Positions 50,401 through 62,400 of a stretch of DNA of 64,000 bases are shown here, piece by piece; within the stretch, counting starts at the first letter, position 1; each line of letters begins with the position of its first letter. The stretch covers positions 124,001-188,000 of the forward strand of contig JAHGAU010000027.1 of assembly GCA_019925105.1 (NCBI GenBank), read 5' to 3'. Source of the stretch: Niebla homalea (lineage: Eukaryota; Ascomycota; Lecanoromycetes; Lecanorales; Ramalinaceae). The position numbers and the translations under genes were made by a program. The notes beneath the pieces are model-generated. The model had not been told where the DNA came from. It ran no database searches and worked only from the letters and a program-made list of their open reading frames with translations.

Positions 50401-53206
50401 ATACTTCCGGGCTATAATATATAACTTAATGGTTTCCCCGTAATATTTAAAAGTTAATAAAATACAATAAAGAATAAAGTAAGAAACTTAAACCTATTTC
50501 CAAGTTTTTACCTTTAAAAAGATTAAATAATACGGTAATAAATACTTTTAACGGCAAAATTAAAACTTTTAAAAAAACGTTCTTTTTTCCGTTACCGGAA
50601 GTTAACTTAATAAATATTAACGGTATAATATATCCTAAATTAATAATAATAAATAAAATAATAACTTAAAAAATAATAATTAAAACGATTAATAAATTAA
50701 AAAAAAATAAAACCTTTAAATTTAATAATATATTAAATAAGTTCTTATTTATAATAACGTTATTATTCAGAAAGGTTTTTATTTATTTATTTTAAGCTTA
50801 TTTTAATATAAAATATTACTTTTATTGATTTAAAAAGGTTAAAACGATTATCCTTAAGAAGTTAATTAAGTTAAATTACTTGGAAATAAAGTTATATAAA
50901 CTTATAATATTCCTTTATACGTTAAGGAAAACTTTAAAAACGATAATTATAAAGATCTTAAATAATTACGTAAAAAGGTATAAGCTATTCTTTAATTAAT
51001 AAATAAAAGTAAAAAAAGGATAATTGATAAAAACGGCTTTTAAAGGCTTAATTAATAGTATATATATAATATAAAACTATAAGAAAAAGTATATTATAAG
51101 TCTTTTTTCCTTAAATATTATAAGGGCGTTTAATAAAGTAAATTATTAAAGGTTATTATATAATTTACGGAAAAAAGGGGTTTTACCTTTCTTTATAAAT
51201 TAAATAAAAAATTTCCTAAGTAACTGAGTAACGTTAATTAATCTGGGATAAAAGATAAATATAATAGAACCTACGATAATAAAGATTCTTTAAAGGTTAT
51301 TTATCTTTTTAATTTTATTTTTATTCTTTAACGGCCCGTTTATTAAAGACTTAATAAAATTAAAATAAAAGGTTTAAATAAAAGGCTTTATTAACGATAT
51401 TTACCTCTTAGCCTATAATACGTTTACTTATATAAATTATTTAAAGCTAAAATAAGCCTATAAAGTCTATTTATAATAAATAAAGATATATAAGGTTTAA
51501 TTCACCTTATATAAGTATAAACTTATTTATATAATAAGGAACCCGAAGTTATATAATATAATAATTATAAAAAATTTAAGCAATATAATAATAAAACTAG
51601 AAGTTAGTATTAAAGTATTCGGTTTATAGGTTAATAAGAAATTGGATTAAAAGGATTATATAAGAAAGGTTTAAAAGAAAATAATTTTATAAATGAAAGA
51701 TTTTACCTGCCTTATGGCGTTAACGTAAAAAGTTACCTTATAAAAGGCTAAAACCGTTTATTAAGCGGTTATAAAGCTTATAATAACGTATATAATAGTT
51801 ATTTAATACGTACTTAAAAGTACGTTTAAATATAAGAAAAAGTTTATTTAATAATTATAAAAAATTTAAAATCGATACTTAAAAATAATGAATAAAGTAT
51901 ATAAAGTAACTCCTATCTTAATATTAAAATCTAAAGTCTTTATATTATTAATAAAGTTAGCCTTAAATTAAATAATCGCTTAAATAAAACTTAAAAAAAA
52001 TATAAACTTAATTACATTAATAAAAAATAAATATATTTATTAAAACTATAAAAGGCCTTAAATAAAAAAGCGTAAAAAGAAAATACTTATTTTTTTTACG
52101 GAAGTTAAATTAAAGTAAACCAAAAAAAAAATCAATTTAATTTATATTTAAAAAGTTGATATAAAAGTATATAAATTTTTACTTAAAGTAAAAATAATAA
52201 AAGAAAAAAAGGCTATAAGGGCGAAGTTAACGGCGATTACCCTATAGATTAAAGGGAAATAAATAAAACGTTAACGTAAATATAAAGAATTAATTTTTTA
52301 AGGGCGATAATACCTAGCGTTAAATAATAATAAGGTTATTAATAAATATTTCCGGTATTACGGGATTATAAAGAAAAATAATAACGTATTAATAATTTAA
52401 TTCCGGATAAATAAAAACGGTTTAATTTACTTCTTTTTTATTATATATATTAATAACCGGATTAACGTTAATTATGAATATAAATAATAAAAGTAAAACG
52501 TTATATATATATTAATTTCTTATTTATTATTTAAGGAGCTTAAACCGGGATTAATTAAAAAAATAAAAATTAATAATTATTATTAAATACTTATTAATAA
52601 AAAGGGTATTAAAGCGGCTATTAAATTTATAATAATTACGGGTTTATTATTATAATTTAATTTAATTAAAGAAATAAAAAAAGTGGTTAAAAATTTAATT
52701 AAGAAATTTTACCGTTAACTTAAAAGTAAAAAATAACAGCGGGAAAATTATACTTAATAGGGGGTTAAGGGGGCTATAAATATTAAGGCGGTATAAAAAA
52801 TAATATTATATTGGTTAATAAAGTTATATAAATAAAATAATAATAATATATATATTAATAAAGATATTTAATAATATAATCGGAATTTTAAAATTTTAAC
52901 ATTAAATAAACCCGTAAAGTAACGGAAAAATAATAAATTTAAAAATAACCCTTAAATAAATTTAATTATAATATTATAAATTTTCTTAAAAAAAATATAT
53001 AAATAAATTTTTACTTTCTAGATAACCGTAAATACTCTTAGCCTTTAAAACGTAAATAAAGGCTAAATAAATACCGGTTTTTATTTTTAACATTATGGAT
53101 ATCGGGTTTTTTACGGTTACCAGTAAGGTTAAATAACCGAGTATTAGGGAACGCCGGAATTAACTTAGCTAGATCCGTAGTATAAATCAATCAATCAATC
53201 AATCAA
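47420..53206 (+). mobile_element. LINE copy L-G, full length
   Basis: This complete plus-strand copy is nested in L-F, with a 13-bp duplication (47407-47419 and 53207-53219, one RIP change). The ORF1 ATG is at 47440 and the tail AATCAATCAATC... ends near 53206. In the ORF2 RT box, Asn replaces the first catalytic Asp at 51393-51395 (F-I-N-D). It is clearly less decayed than L-C and close to L-D in sequence, which fits a younger insertion. Confidence 0.85.
47440..49000 (+). pseudogene. L-G ORF1 (Gag-like) remnant
   Basis: The frame opened by ATG 47440 is interrupted by TAA/TAG but contains one uninterrupted stretch at 48532-48798 (88 codons, from MVNKIYLIKF to KSFKLIRP). It is in the same frame as the ATG. 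This is therefore a surviving piece of ORF1, not a separate gene. It is basic and moderately hydrophobic, in the part of ORF1 just upstream of where zinc knuckles are expected. No function is left. Confidence 0.6.
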
Positions 53207-53219
53207 TAATAATAAAAAA

Positions 53220-54300
53220 TTATTTTAATATTTTTACCGTTTTATACCCTTTTTTACCGGTTTATCCCTTCGACTTTTTTAATTTTTCCTTCGTTTTTAA
53301 TAAGGTTATATTAAAGAGGATATCCCCGCTTTATAATTTATATATTATAATAATCTGCTTTATTAATGGTTTTCCCGTTATTTTAAACGTTTTTATTAAT
53401 TATAATAAGTTTACCTTTATTATTATATTCTTCTTTTTTTTACTTAATAATTATATGATTATTATTTTTATTTTCTTTAACGCCGCTGTTTTCTTTTTTA
53501 TTTTTATTTTTTTTACCGTTAACGTTAGCGCCGTTTTTATAGTCCTTATTATTTAATTTATCCTTATTCTTTTTTTTAAAGTTTCCCCTGTTATTTTTTT
53601 ATTTTATATATATTTTCTTTATTTTTTTTCGCTTCTGTCCGCTAACGTTTTTATTATTATTTTTTAAGCTCCGTATAACCTTTTTAATTCCCTTAAGTTT
53701 CTCTTTATATTTACGTAAAAGTTTTTTACTCTCCGTAACCCGATTTATAGTATTAATTATATCTTTAACGTAATATCCTTTTATATAATTATAAGGAGGC
53801 CTTTTAATACCCTTAACGTTTTTTCTTTTTTTATTTTTCCCCTATATATTTAATAATTACCTTTTTTTATAATTTATTCTTATTTATTTAATATCTTTTT
53901 ATCTTTTTTTAACTTTTTCTTAATTTATATATATTTAATAAGGCCTTTTACGCCTCCGTTTACTCCTTATTTATCCCCGCGTATCGTCCTTATCTTTTCC
54001 GCCTTTTATTTATTACCCTTTATAATAATACCTTTATATATTATACGTATCCCTTTATACGTATCTTATTAACTATAGGCTCCCTATTTAATTTAAGGCC
54101 TTTCTATCTCGTATTTATTACGTTATTTATACGACTTATTACCGTTCTTATTAACTTAAGCCGTTTACTTTTCCTCCCCCTTTATTTTTACTATTATTCC
54201 GCCTCCGTTTATCGCATTTAAAGTATTGTCCTTATTATTACTTAAGCTATATACGCGTATATCGTTTTTAACCTTTAGGGTCCCGTTATTCATCGCCATT
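53220..54300 (-). mobile_element. LINE copy L-F, fragment b (ORF1 end)
   Basis: This continues L-F right of L-G and aligns with L-B 10990-12079. ORF1 starts at the CAT 54297-54299. The first ~45 bp of ORF1 again keeps GGGTCCCGTT-type GC content. Frames are closed. Confidence 0.75.
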
Positions 54301-54424
54301 CTCTTCGAGTTTTATTTTCTTATTTTATTATAAGGAGTCCTTTTAAGGCTTTTACCGTTTTTTTTACCGCCCTTTTACCCTTATTTACCGGGCGACGTAT
54401 TATCTCCGTTTTTTACGGAATTAA
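54301..54424. other. Short unassigned segment
   Basis: These 124 bp lie between the 5' end of L-F and the truncated start of L-H. Part (about 54370-54420) is GC-richer than its surroundings. It is not clearly LINE or LTR and does not match the missing part of L-E. Confidence 0.35.
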
Positions 54425-57400
54425 TTTAATAAATTAATTAAAAACAGCTTTAAAACGTAAGCTTAATTAATTAAATAATAAAGGATAAATAGCGGTAATA
54501 AATAAAATAAAGAAAAAAAAGCTTTTTATAATCTTAACCTTAAAAGTTAACCGTTCTACGTTTTTAATAATAGCCGGGAAGGTATTAAGTTAAAAAACGT
54601 TTAACTTTAATAAAAAGTTTATAACTTAAATAAATATAAATAAGGGAGCCTTTATAAAGGTTAATATATAATATATTAATATTTTTAAAAATAATATAAT
54701 ATAACGTTTATAATAAAGGAATTAAAATAATAAAACCGATATTTAAGTTTAAAGAAATCGAAAATATTAATATTATAATAATATAAGAATTATTATATAG
54801 TTTATATATATATTTATTTATTAATTTAAAAAAGGGGTTTTATTTAACCTTTAAGGGGAATAAAATAATTAAAATATACTTCTTTATAAATAAGTGGCTT
54901 AACGTAAATAATTAAAATATTACTTATTACAGTAAAAACCTTTATATACTCTATATTCTAAAAGAAAGGGATTTAAAGGATAACCTTAATATTTATAATA
55001 TATATAATTTACCGCCGGTTAATAAAAAGGGACTATTTATAATACCGTTATTTAAAGAGGTCTTAATTACCTTAAATAAGTATATATTATTTAAAGACTT
55101 TAACTTATATTATTATATATAAAACAAGGAAAAACGTATAATAAATTACGTTAAATCGGATAACTGTTATGCACCAGGTGGTAATACGTAAATGCACTGT
55201 AAAAGTGGGTGGTAAGTATATAAAATATGATCTATGTAAGTGCTATGCAGGAGTAAATATGAGTGTGCGCCAAGCACCGGGCATCCGCTATACCCCTTTA
55301 GGCCTTAGTGCCCGTAAAGGTCTTGGCAATGGCCTTTGCACATAACAATAACTTATTAATAATTATCGTTTAAATTAATTTCTTATTATTAATATTATAA
55401 AAAACTATTATATAAAAAAATTATAAGTTTAAAACGATAATTAATTTAATTTTTAATACGGAAAAGGTTGTTAATACGGTTATAATATATAGGCCATAAA
55501 AGGACTTAAAATATAACTCGGATTATATATTAATATAAATAACTTTAAACTAGATTATTAATATAACCTTATTATTACCGGTAAAAAGGGCGTAAAAAAC
55601 GGTTAAAATAATAAAGCTTTATAAGAAAGTAAAGGGGATAATAATATAATTCGCGGACCTCCCTTAGTTAAATAATAAAAACCGGATCGACCTTTTTATA
55701 AAACAAATAAGAAAAATATTAAACGAAGTAATTAATAAGATAATCCCGATAATAAAGCCCTTTTAAAGTGCTAAAGCCTATTAAAATAAAGAATATATAA
55801 TTACGACTATAAAAGCGAAACAATTAATAAAGTAAGCTTTAAAATATAAGAATTAAAAAATACTTAATTACTTAAGGGTTATTTAAGAGAAAAAAAATTT
55901 ATTAAGAAAATTAAGTAAATATATTTTTAATTTATAATATATAACTTAACGGCTTTACCTCGTAATATTTAAAAGTTAACAAAGTATAATAAAGAATAAA
56001 GTAAGAAATTAAAGTTTATCCTTAAATTCCCGTTTTTTAAAAAACCCGATAATATATTAATTAATACCTTTAACGGTAAAATTAAGGCCCTTAAAAAAGC
56101 ATTTTTCCCCCCTTTATTAAAGGTTAACTTAAACGATATCGATAACGTTATATATTTTAACCTTATATTAATAAATAAAATAATAATATAAAATATAATA
56201 ATTAAAACGATTAATAAATTAAAGAAAAATAAAGCCTTAAGATTAAATAAAATCCTTAATAGATTCTTATTAATAATAATATTACCGTTTAAAAGGGTTT
56301 TTATTTACCTTTTTTAAATATATTTTAACGTCGGTTATTATTTATATAAATTTAAGGAAATAAAAACGATTATCCTTAAGAAGTTTATTAAGCCGGATTA
56401 CTTTAAAATAAAGTCTTATACACTTATTATACTCCTTTATATATTAAAGAAAACCTTAAAAATAATAATAATAAAGATCCTTAATAATTATATAAAAAAT
56501 TATGGACTTCTCCTTAATTAATAAATAAAAATAAAAAGAAATCGGTTAATAAAAATAGCCCTTAAAAAATTAATCAACGGCATATATACGGTATAAGGTT
56601 ACGGGAAAAAGCATATTATAAATCTTTTTTTTTTTAATATTATAAATATTTTTAATAAGGTAAATTATTAAAAATTATTATATAACTTAAGGAAAAAAAA
56701 GATATTATTTTTCTTAATTAAATAAATAAAAAGTTTCTTAAGTAATTAAACCACGTTAATTAATTTAAGAAAAAAATAAACCTAATAAAGTCCGCTATAA
56801 CGGGGATTCCTTAAGGATTATTTATTTCTTTTATTTTATATTAATTTTTTAACGGTTTATTAATTAAAAAGCTTATTAAGTTAAAATAAAAGGTTTAAGT
56901 TAAAAACTTTATTAATAACGTTTATTTTTTAGCTTATAATACTTTTATATATATAAACTATTTAAAATTAAAATAAGCTTATAAAATTTATCTTTAATAA
57001 GTAAAAATTTACAAGACTTAATTTATACCGTATAAGTATAAGCTTATTTATATAATTAAGAGTTTAAAGCTATATAATATAATAATTATAATAAACTTAA
57101 GTAAAATTACGGTAAAGTTAAATATTAATATTAAAGTCTTTAACCTTTAAGTAAATAAAAAGCTTAATTAAAAGGACTATATAATAAAAGTCCAAAAAAA
57201 TAACTTTATAAAAAAGGGGCCTTGTTTATCTTATTATATTAATATAAAAAGTTATATTATAAAAGGCCCGGATTATTTATTAAGCCGTAATAAAGTTAAT
57301 TATAATATATATTATAATTATTTAATATAGATTTAAAAATACTCCGGGATATAAGAAGGAGCCTATTTAAATATTATAGAAAGTCCAAAACCGGTATTTA

Positions 57401-58035
57401 AGAATAATTAACGGTACTTATAAAATAATTTTTATCTTAATATTAAAGTTTAAGGTTTTTATACCGTTAATTAAAATCTTATTGTATTAAATAATCACTT
57501 AAATAAGGTTAAAGAAATATATATATTTAATTATGATAATAGGAAATAAACGGATCCGTTAGGATTTTAATAAGTTTTAAATTAAAAAAAATAAAATAAA
57601 AATATTTATCTTTTTTTTTTATTAAAATAAAATAAGAATAAATTAAAAAAGAAATTAATTTAATTAATATCCCGGAGGTTAATTTAAATTTATATAAATT
57701 CTTATTAAGTATAAAAAAAATTAAAATTAAAAGGATTTAAAAAATAAAAACTATAATAATTATTTTATAAATTATAATAAAGTAAATTAAACGTTAACGG
57801 AAATATAAAGACTTTATACTTTAAGGTTATTATTATTTAATTCTTAATAATAAAAAGATTATTAATAAGTATTTCCGCCGTTATAATATTATAAAAAAGG
57901 ATAATAACGTATTAATAATTTAACTTTAAACGGATAAAAACAATTTAACTTATTTCTTATTTATTATATATACTGGAAATTGGATAAACGTTAAATATAA
58001 ATATAAATAAAAAAAGTAAAATATTATATATATTC
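54425..58035 (+). mobile_element. LINE copy L-H, diverged, 5' truncated, ORF2
   Basis: This aligns with L-D from about 25060 to about 28470 but is more divergent than the other copies. Differences include non-RIP substitutions, suggesting a sister subfamily. It carries the solo LTR at 55165-55347 and is cut at its right end by LINE L-I. Endonuclease and RT remnants are present with many stops, for example an F-I-N-N-V-type RT box near 56910. The remainder should lie beyond the window. Confidence 0.65.
55165..55347 (-). repeat. Solo LTR of the T1 family (183 bp, unmutated)
   Basis: The element has complementary ends, TGTTATG at 55165 and CATAACA ending at 55347, and an exact 5-bp duplication ATAAC at 55160-55164 and 55348-55352. 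Removing it restores the LINE sequence. In reverse orientation its start (TGTTATGTGC) and core (near-identical around GGCCTAAAGGGGTATAGCGG) match the T1 left LTR, so it is best read as a solo LTR left by recombination between two LTRs. It differs from T1 by more than RIP changes, so it is a separate subfamily. It is strikingly GC-rich compared with its surroundings. Confidence 0.75.
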
Positions 58036-59413
58036 TTGGATGGCGACGAACAACGGGACCCCAGAGGTCAGAAACGATGCATACGTATATAGTTTAAGTA
58101 ATAATAAGGATAATACCTTAAATATAATAAGTAAAAGCGGAATAATAATAAAGGTAAAGGGGGAGGAAGGGTAAGCGGCCCAGGTTAATAAGAACAGTAA
58201 TAAATCGTATGAACGATATAATAAATATAAAATAAAAAGACTTTAAATTAAATAGGGAGCCTATAATTAATAAAATACGCGTAAAAGAACGCGTATAATA
58301 CGTAAAAATATTATTATAAAAAGTAATAAATAAAAAGTAAAAGGGATAAGGATAATATACGGGGACGGATAAAGGATAAACGGAGGTATAAAAGGTTTTA
58401 TTAAGTATACATAAATTAAAAGAAAGTTAAATAAAGATAAAAAGATATTAGGTAAATAACAAAGCCTCCTTATAATTATATAGAAAAATATTACGTTAAA
58501 AACCTAGCCGATATTATAAATTGGATTATAAAAAGTAAAAGACTTTTATATAAATACGGGAAAAGGTTTAAAAGAGTTAAAAAGGCTACGTAAAACTTAA
58601 AAAATAATAATAAGGGTACCGGCGGACGGAGGTAAAAAGAGATAAAAAGGATATATATAAAATAAGGAAGTAACGGGGGAAACTTTAAAGAAGGGAGCGG
58701 GGATAAATTAAATAATAAGGGCTATAAGGACGGCGTTAGTATTAATAATAAAGGAAATAAGGGTAAAAAAGAAAATAGCGGTATTAAGGAAAATAAAGAT
58801 AGTAATTATATGATTATTAAGTAAAAAGGAAAAGAATATAACGGTAAAAATAAACTCGTTATAATTAATAAAAACGTTTAAAATAACGAGAAAATTATTA
58901 ATAGAATAAATTATTATAATACGTAAATTATAAAGCGGAAATATTTTCTTTAATATAACCTTATTAAAAGTAAAAAAAAGGTTAAAGAAATTAAAGGGAT
59001 AAACCGGTAAAAAAGGATATAAAACGGTAAAAGTATTAAGGTAATTTTTCATTATCGCGGTAAACGGGATATACTTAATAAAGTTTATAAGGAAGGAAAA
59101 GGAAGTTACCTTAAAGTAGATAAAAAAAAAGAATACGGTCTTCTACTTTAAATTAAAAATCGTTAATTATAGTTTCTCCTTTATAATAAAAAAATTAAAC
59201 GCCTTTAACTGTATAAAAAAATACTCTATAATTATCTTAAGTATAACGTTAATAAGGATATATAACGATATCCTTAATAAAAAGGTAATAAAGGGTAAGT
59301 CTTTTAAATTAATAAGACCTTAAAACCGGGCAATAAATATTTATTAATACTTTAAATATTAAAGGTATAAATATATTATTATAAAGTACCTTAATAATAC
59401 GAAGTACGTAATA
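58036..59413 (+). mobile_element. LINE copy L-I, 5' part (ORF1)
   Basis: It starts a few bases before the ORF1 ATG at 58040, directly inside L-H, with almost no leader. It aligns with L-G 47440-48880 apart from a deletion of roughly 85 bp at about 58461. It stops at 59413 where the tail of L-J begins, so it is interrupted by L-J; the rest should lie past the window end. A long open frame on the opposite strand (58708-59052) is a low-complexity antisense artefact. Confidence 0.75.
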
Positions 59414-62400
59414 TATTGATTGATTGATTGATTTATACTACGGGTCTAGCTAAGCTAATTCCGGCGTTCCTTAATACGTGGCCCTTTGGCCTTACTGGTA
59501 ATTGTAAAAACCTGATACTTATAACGTTAAGGCAAAAACCGGCGTCCACCAGGCCTTTACCCTCTATCCCCTAGGGTAAAGGATGTTAACGGCCGTCCAG
59601 AGAGTGGTAATCTATTCGTATACTTTTTATATTTTAACTCCCTTAAGAAAATCCGTAATATTACGACCGTATCCTTATAAAGGCTATCCTTAAACTTATT
59701 ACTCTTCCGCTCCTTTATATATTTGCACTATTTTAACCTTATATAGTACCTTTAAATATCCTTATTAATACTTACGTACTTATTATATACCCCTCTTATA
59801 TTATTATCGCCGCTAACTCCTTTAAGGACTTTTAATAAGCGTTTATTATTATATCCTTACGGCTATAGAAGATGTTTTCCGGTTCATATAATTAACGTAA
59901 CCGGTTTCCGCTCCTCTTTTTCTTCCTTAACCGGTAACGGGCCTTCTCCGTAAAATCTTCGGTAACCTTATTTATCTCTATAGTAAAATTAAACTATAAT
60001 AGCAGTCCGGTAAATATTATAAATTTAACGGCTACCTGGATACTTCGCTTTATAAATAATATTTAGCGGTAATTATAAGTATTAGCTTTTACAATAAATT
60101 TTAACTTAATTTCCGTAAATAAGGGATAAGAAATAAAAACGTATACGGTATCCTATTTCCTTTATCCGCACTTATATCCGGCGTTTATCCGACCCCCGGT
60201 ATATATAATAAATAGGAAGTAAATTAACCCGTTTTTACCCGTCCGGAGTTAAATCGTTAATACGTTATTACCCTTCCTTATAATATTATAACGGCGGAAA
60301 TGCTTATTAATAATCTTTTTATTATTAAGAGCTAAGTAATAATAATCCTAGGGTATAAAGTCTTTATACCTCCGCTAGCGTTTAGTCCACTTTATCGTAA
60401 CTTATAAGGTAATCGCTATAACCTTTACTTTTTGGATCCCCTTAATTTCGGTTTCTCTTACGCCTGGCGGGAGTTCGTACTTACTTAAGTTAATTTCCGG
60501 GATACCGGTAAAGTTAACCTTTTTCTTAGCCTATTTTTACTTTATTTTAATAGGAGGGGAGATAAGTGTTTTTAATTTACTCCCTTTAACTTTAAGCTTA
60601 TTAAGAGTTTAGCGGATCCGCCCGTTTCCTATTATCGTAATTAAATATATATATCTCTTTAACCTTATTTAAGCGATTATTTAATTTAACGAAATTTCGA
60701 TCGGCAGTATAAAAACCTTAGACTCTAATACCGGGATTAAGGTTACTTTATAGGTACCGTTAATTACTCTTAAATACCGATTCTGGACTTTCTGTAATAT
60801 CTGGATAAACTCTTTCCTATGTCCCGGAGTACCCTTAGGTATATACCAAATAACCGTAATATATATTATAGCTGGCTTTATTATAGCCTGGTAAATAGTC
60901 CGGGCTTTCTATAACGTAACTCCTTATATCGATACGGCGAGATAGGTAAAACCCTTTTCCTATGAAGTTATCTTTTTTAAATCTTTCTTATATAATCCTT
61001 TTAATCGAGCTTCTTATTTACTTAAAGGTTAAGGACTTTAATGCTGATATCCGGCTTTACCGTAACTTTACCTAGGTTTACTATAATTGTTATATTATAC
61101 AGCTTCGGGCTTTTAATTATATAAATGAGCTTATATTTATACGGCGCAAATTAAGCCCTATAAGTTCTCGTTTACCGAAGATAGACTTTATAAGCCTATT
61201 TTAATTCCAGATAGTTTATCCGTATAAAAGTATTATAGGTTAAAAGGTGAACGTCGTTAATAAAGTTTCCAACTTGGATTTTCTGTCTTAACTTAATAAG
61301 CTTTTCGATTAAAGGACCGTTAAAGAATAAAAATAATATAGGAGAAATAGGCAATCCCTAAGGAATCCCCGTTATAATAGGCTTTATTAAGCTTATCTTT
61401 TATCCTAGGTTAATCGATATAACTCGGTTACTTAGAAAACTCTTTATTTACTCGATTAAAAAGGGTAATATCCTTTTTTTCCTTAAGTTATATAGTAACC
61501 TCTGATAATTCACCTTATCGAAAATACCTATAATATTGAGAGAAAAAAGACTTATAATATACTTCTTCTTATAACCTTATACCGTATATATACCGTCGAT
61601 TAGTCCTTTAAGGGCTGTTTTTATTAATTTACCTCTCCTTGCTTTTATCTATTGATCGGAGAGAAGTCTATAGTTCTTTATATAGTCGTTAAGGATCTTC
61701 ATTATTACCGTCTTTAAGGCTTTCCTTAACGTATATAGGAGTATAATAAGTTTATAAGACTTTACCTCAGAATAATCCGGCTTAATAAACTTCTTAAGGA
61801 TAATTGTTTTTACCTCCTTAAATTTACATAAATAATAGCCGACGTCGAGGTATACTTAAAAGAGGTAAGTAAAAACCTTTTTAAACGGCAAGGCTATTAT
61901 TACCAGGAATCTGTTGGGAATTTTATTCAGTCCCGGGGCTTTATCCTTCTTTAATTTATTAATCGCCTTAGTTATTATATCTTATATTATCACCTTGTCT
62001 ATTAATATGGGGTCAAAGTACGTAACGCCGTCAATATCATTTAAGTCAGCTTCTGGCGGAGGGGGAAAAATACTCCTTTAAGGGCCTCGATCTTCCCGTT
62101 AAAGGTATTAATTAATATATTATCGGGTCTCTTAAAAAGCGGGAATTTAAGGATAAGCTTTAATTTCTTACTTTATTCTTTATTATACTTTATTAGCTTC
62201 TAAATATTATAAGGTAAAACCGCTAAATTATATACCGTAGACTAAAAGTATATTTATTTAACTTTCTTAATAATCCTCTTTTTTTCTTCTTAAGTAATCC
62301 TTAATTAATTAAGTATCTCTTAATTTTTATATTTAAAAGCCTACTTAATTAGTTTTTTCACTTTTATAATCGCGGTTATATACTTTTTATTTTAGTAGGT

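Noticed and set aside
58708..59052. 114-codon minus-strand hydrophobic open frame
   Set aside because: It is antisense to LINE ORF1. The apparent membrane protein comes from AT-rich codons (Phe, Ile, Asn).
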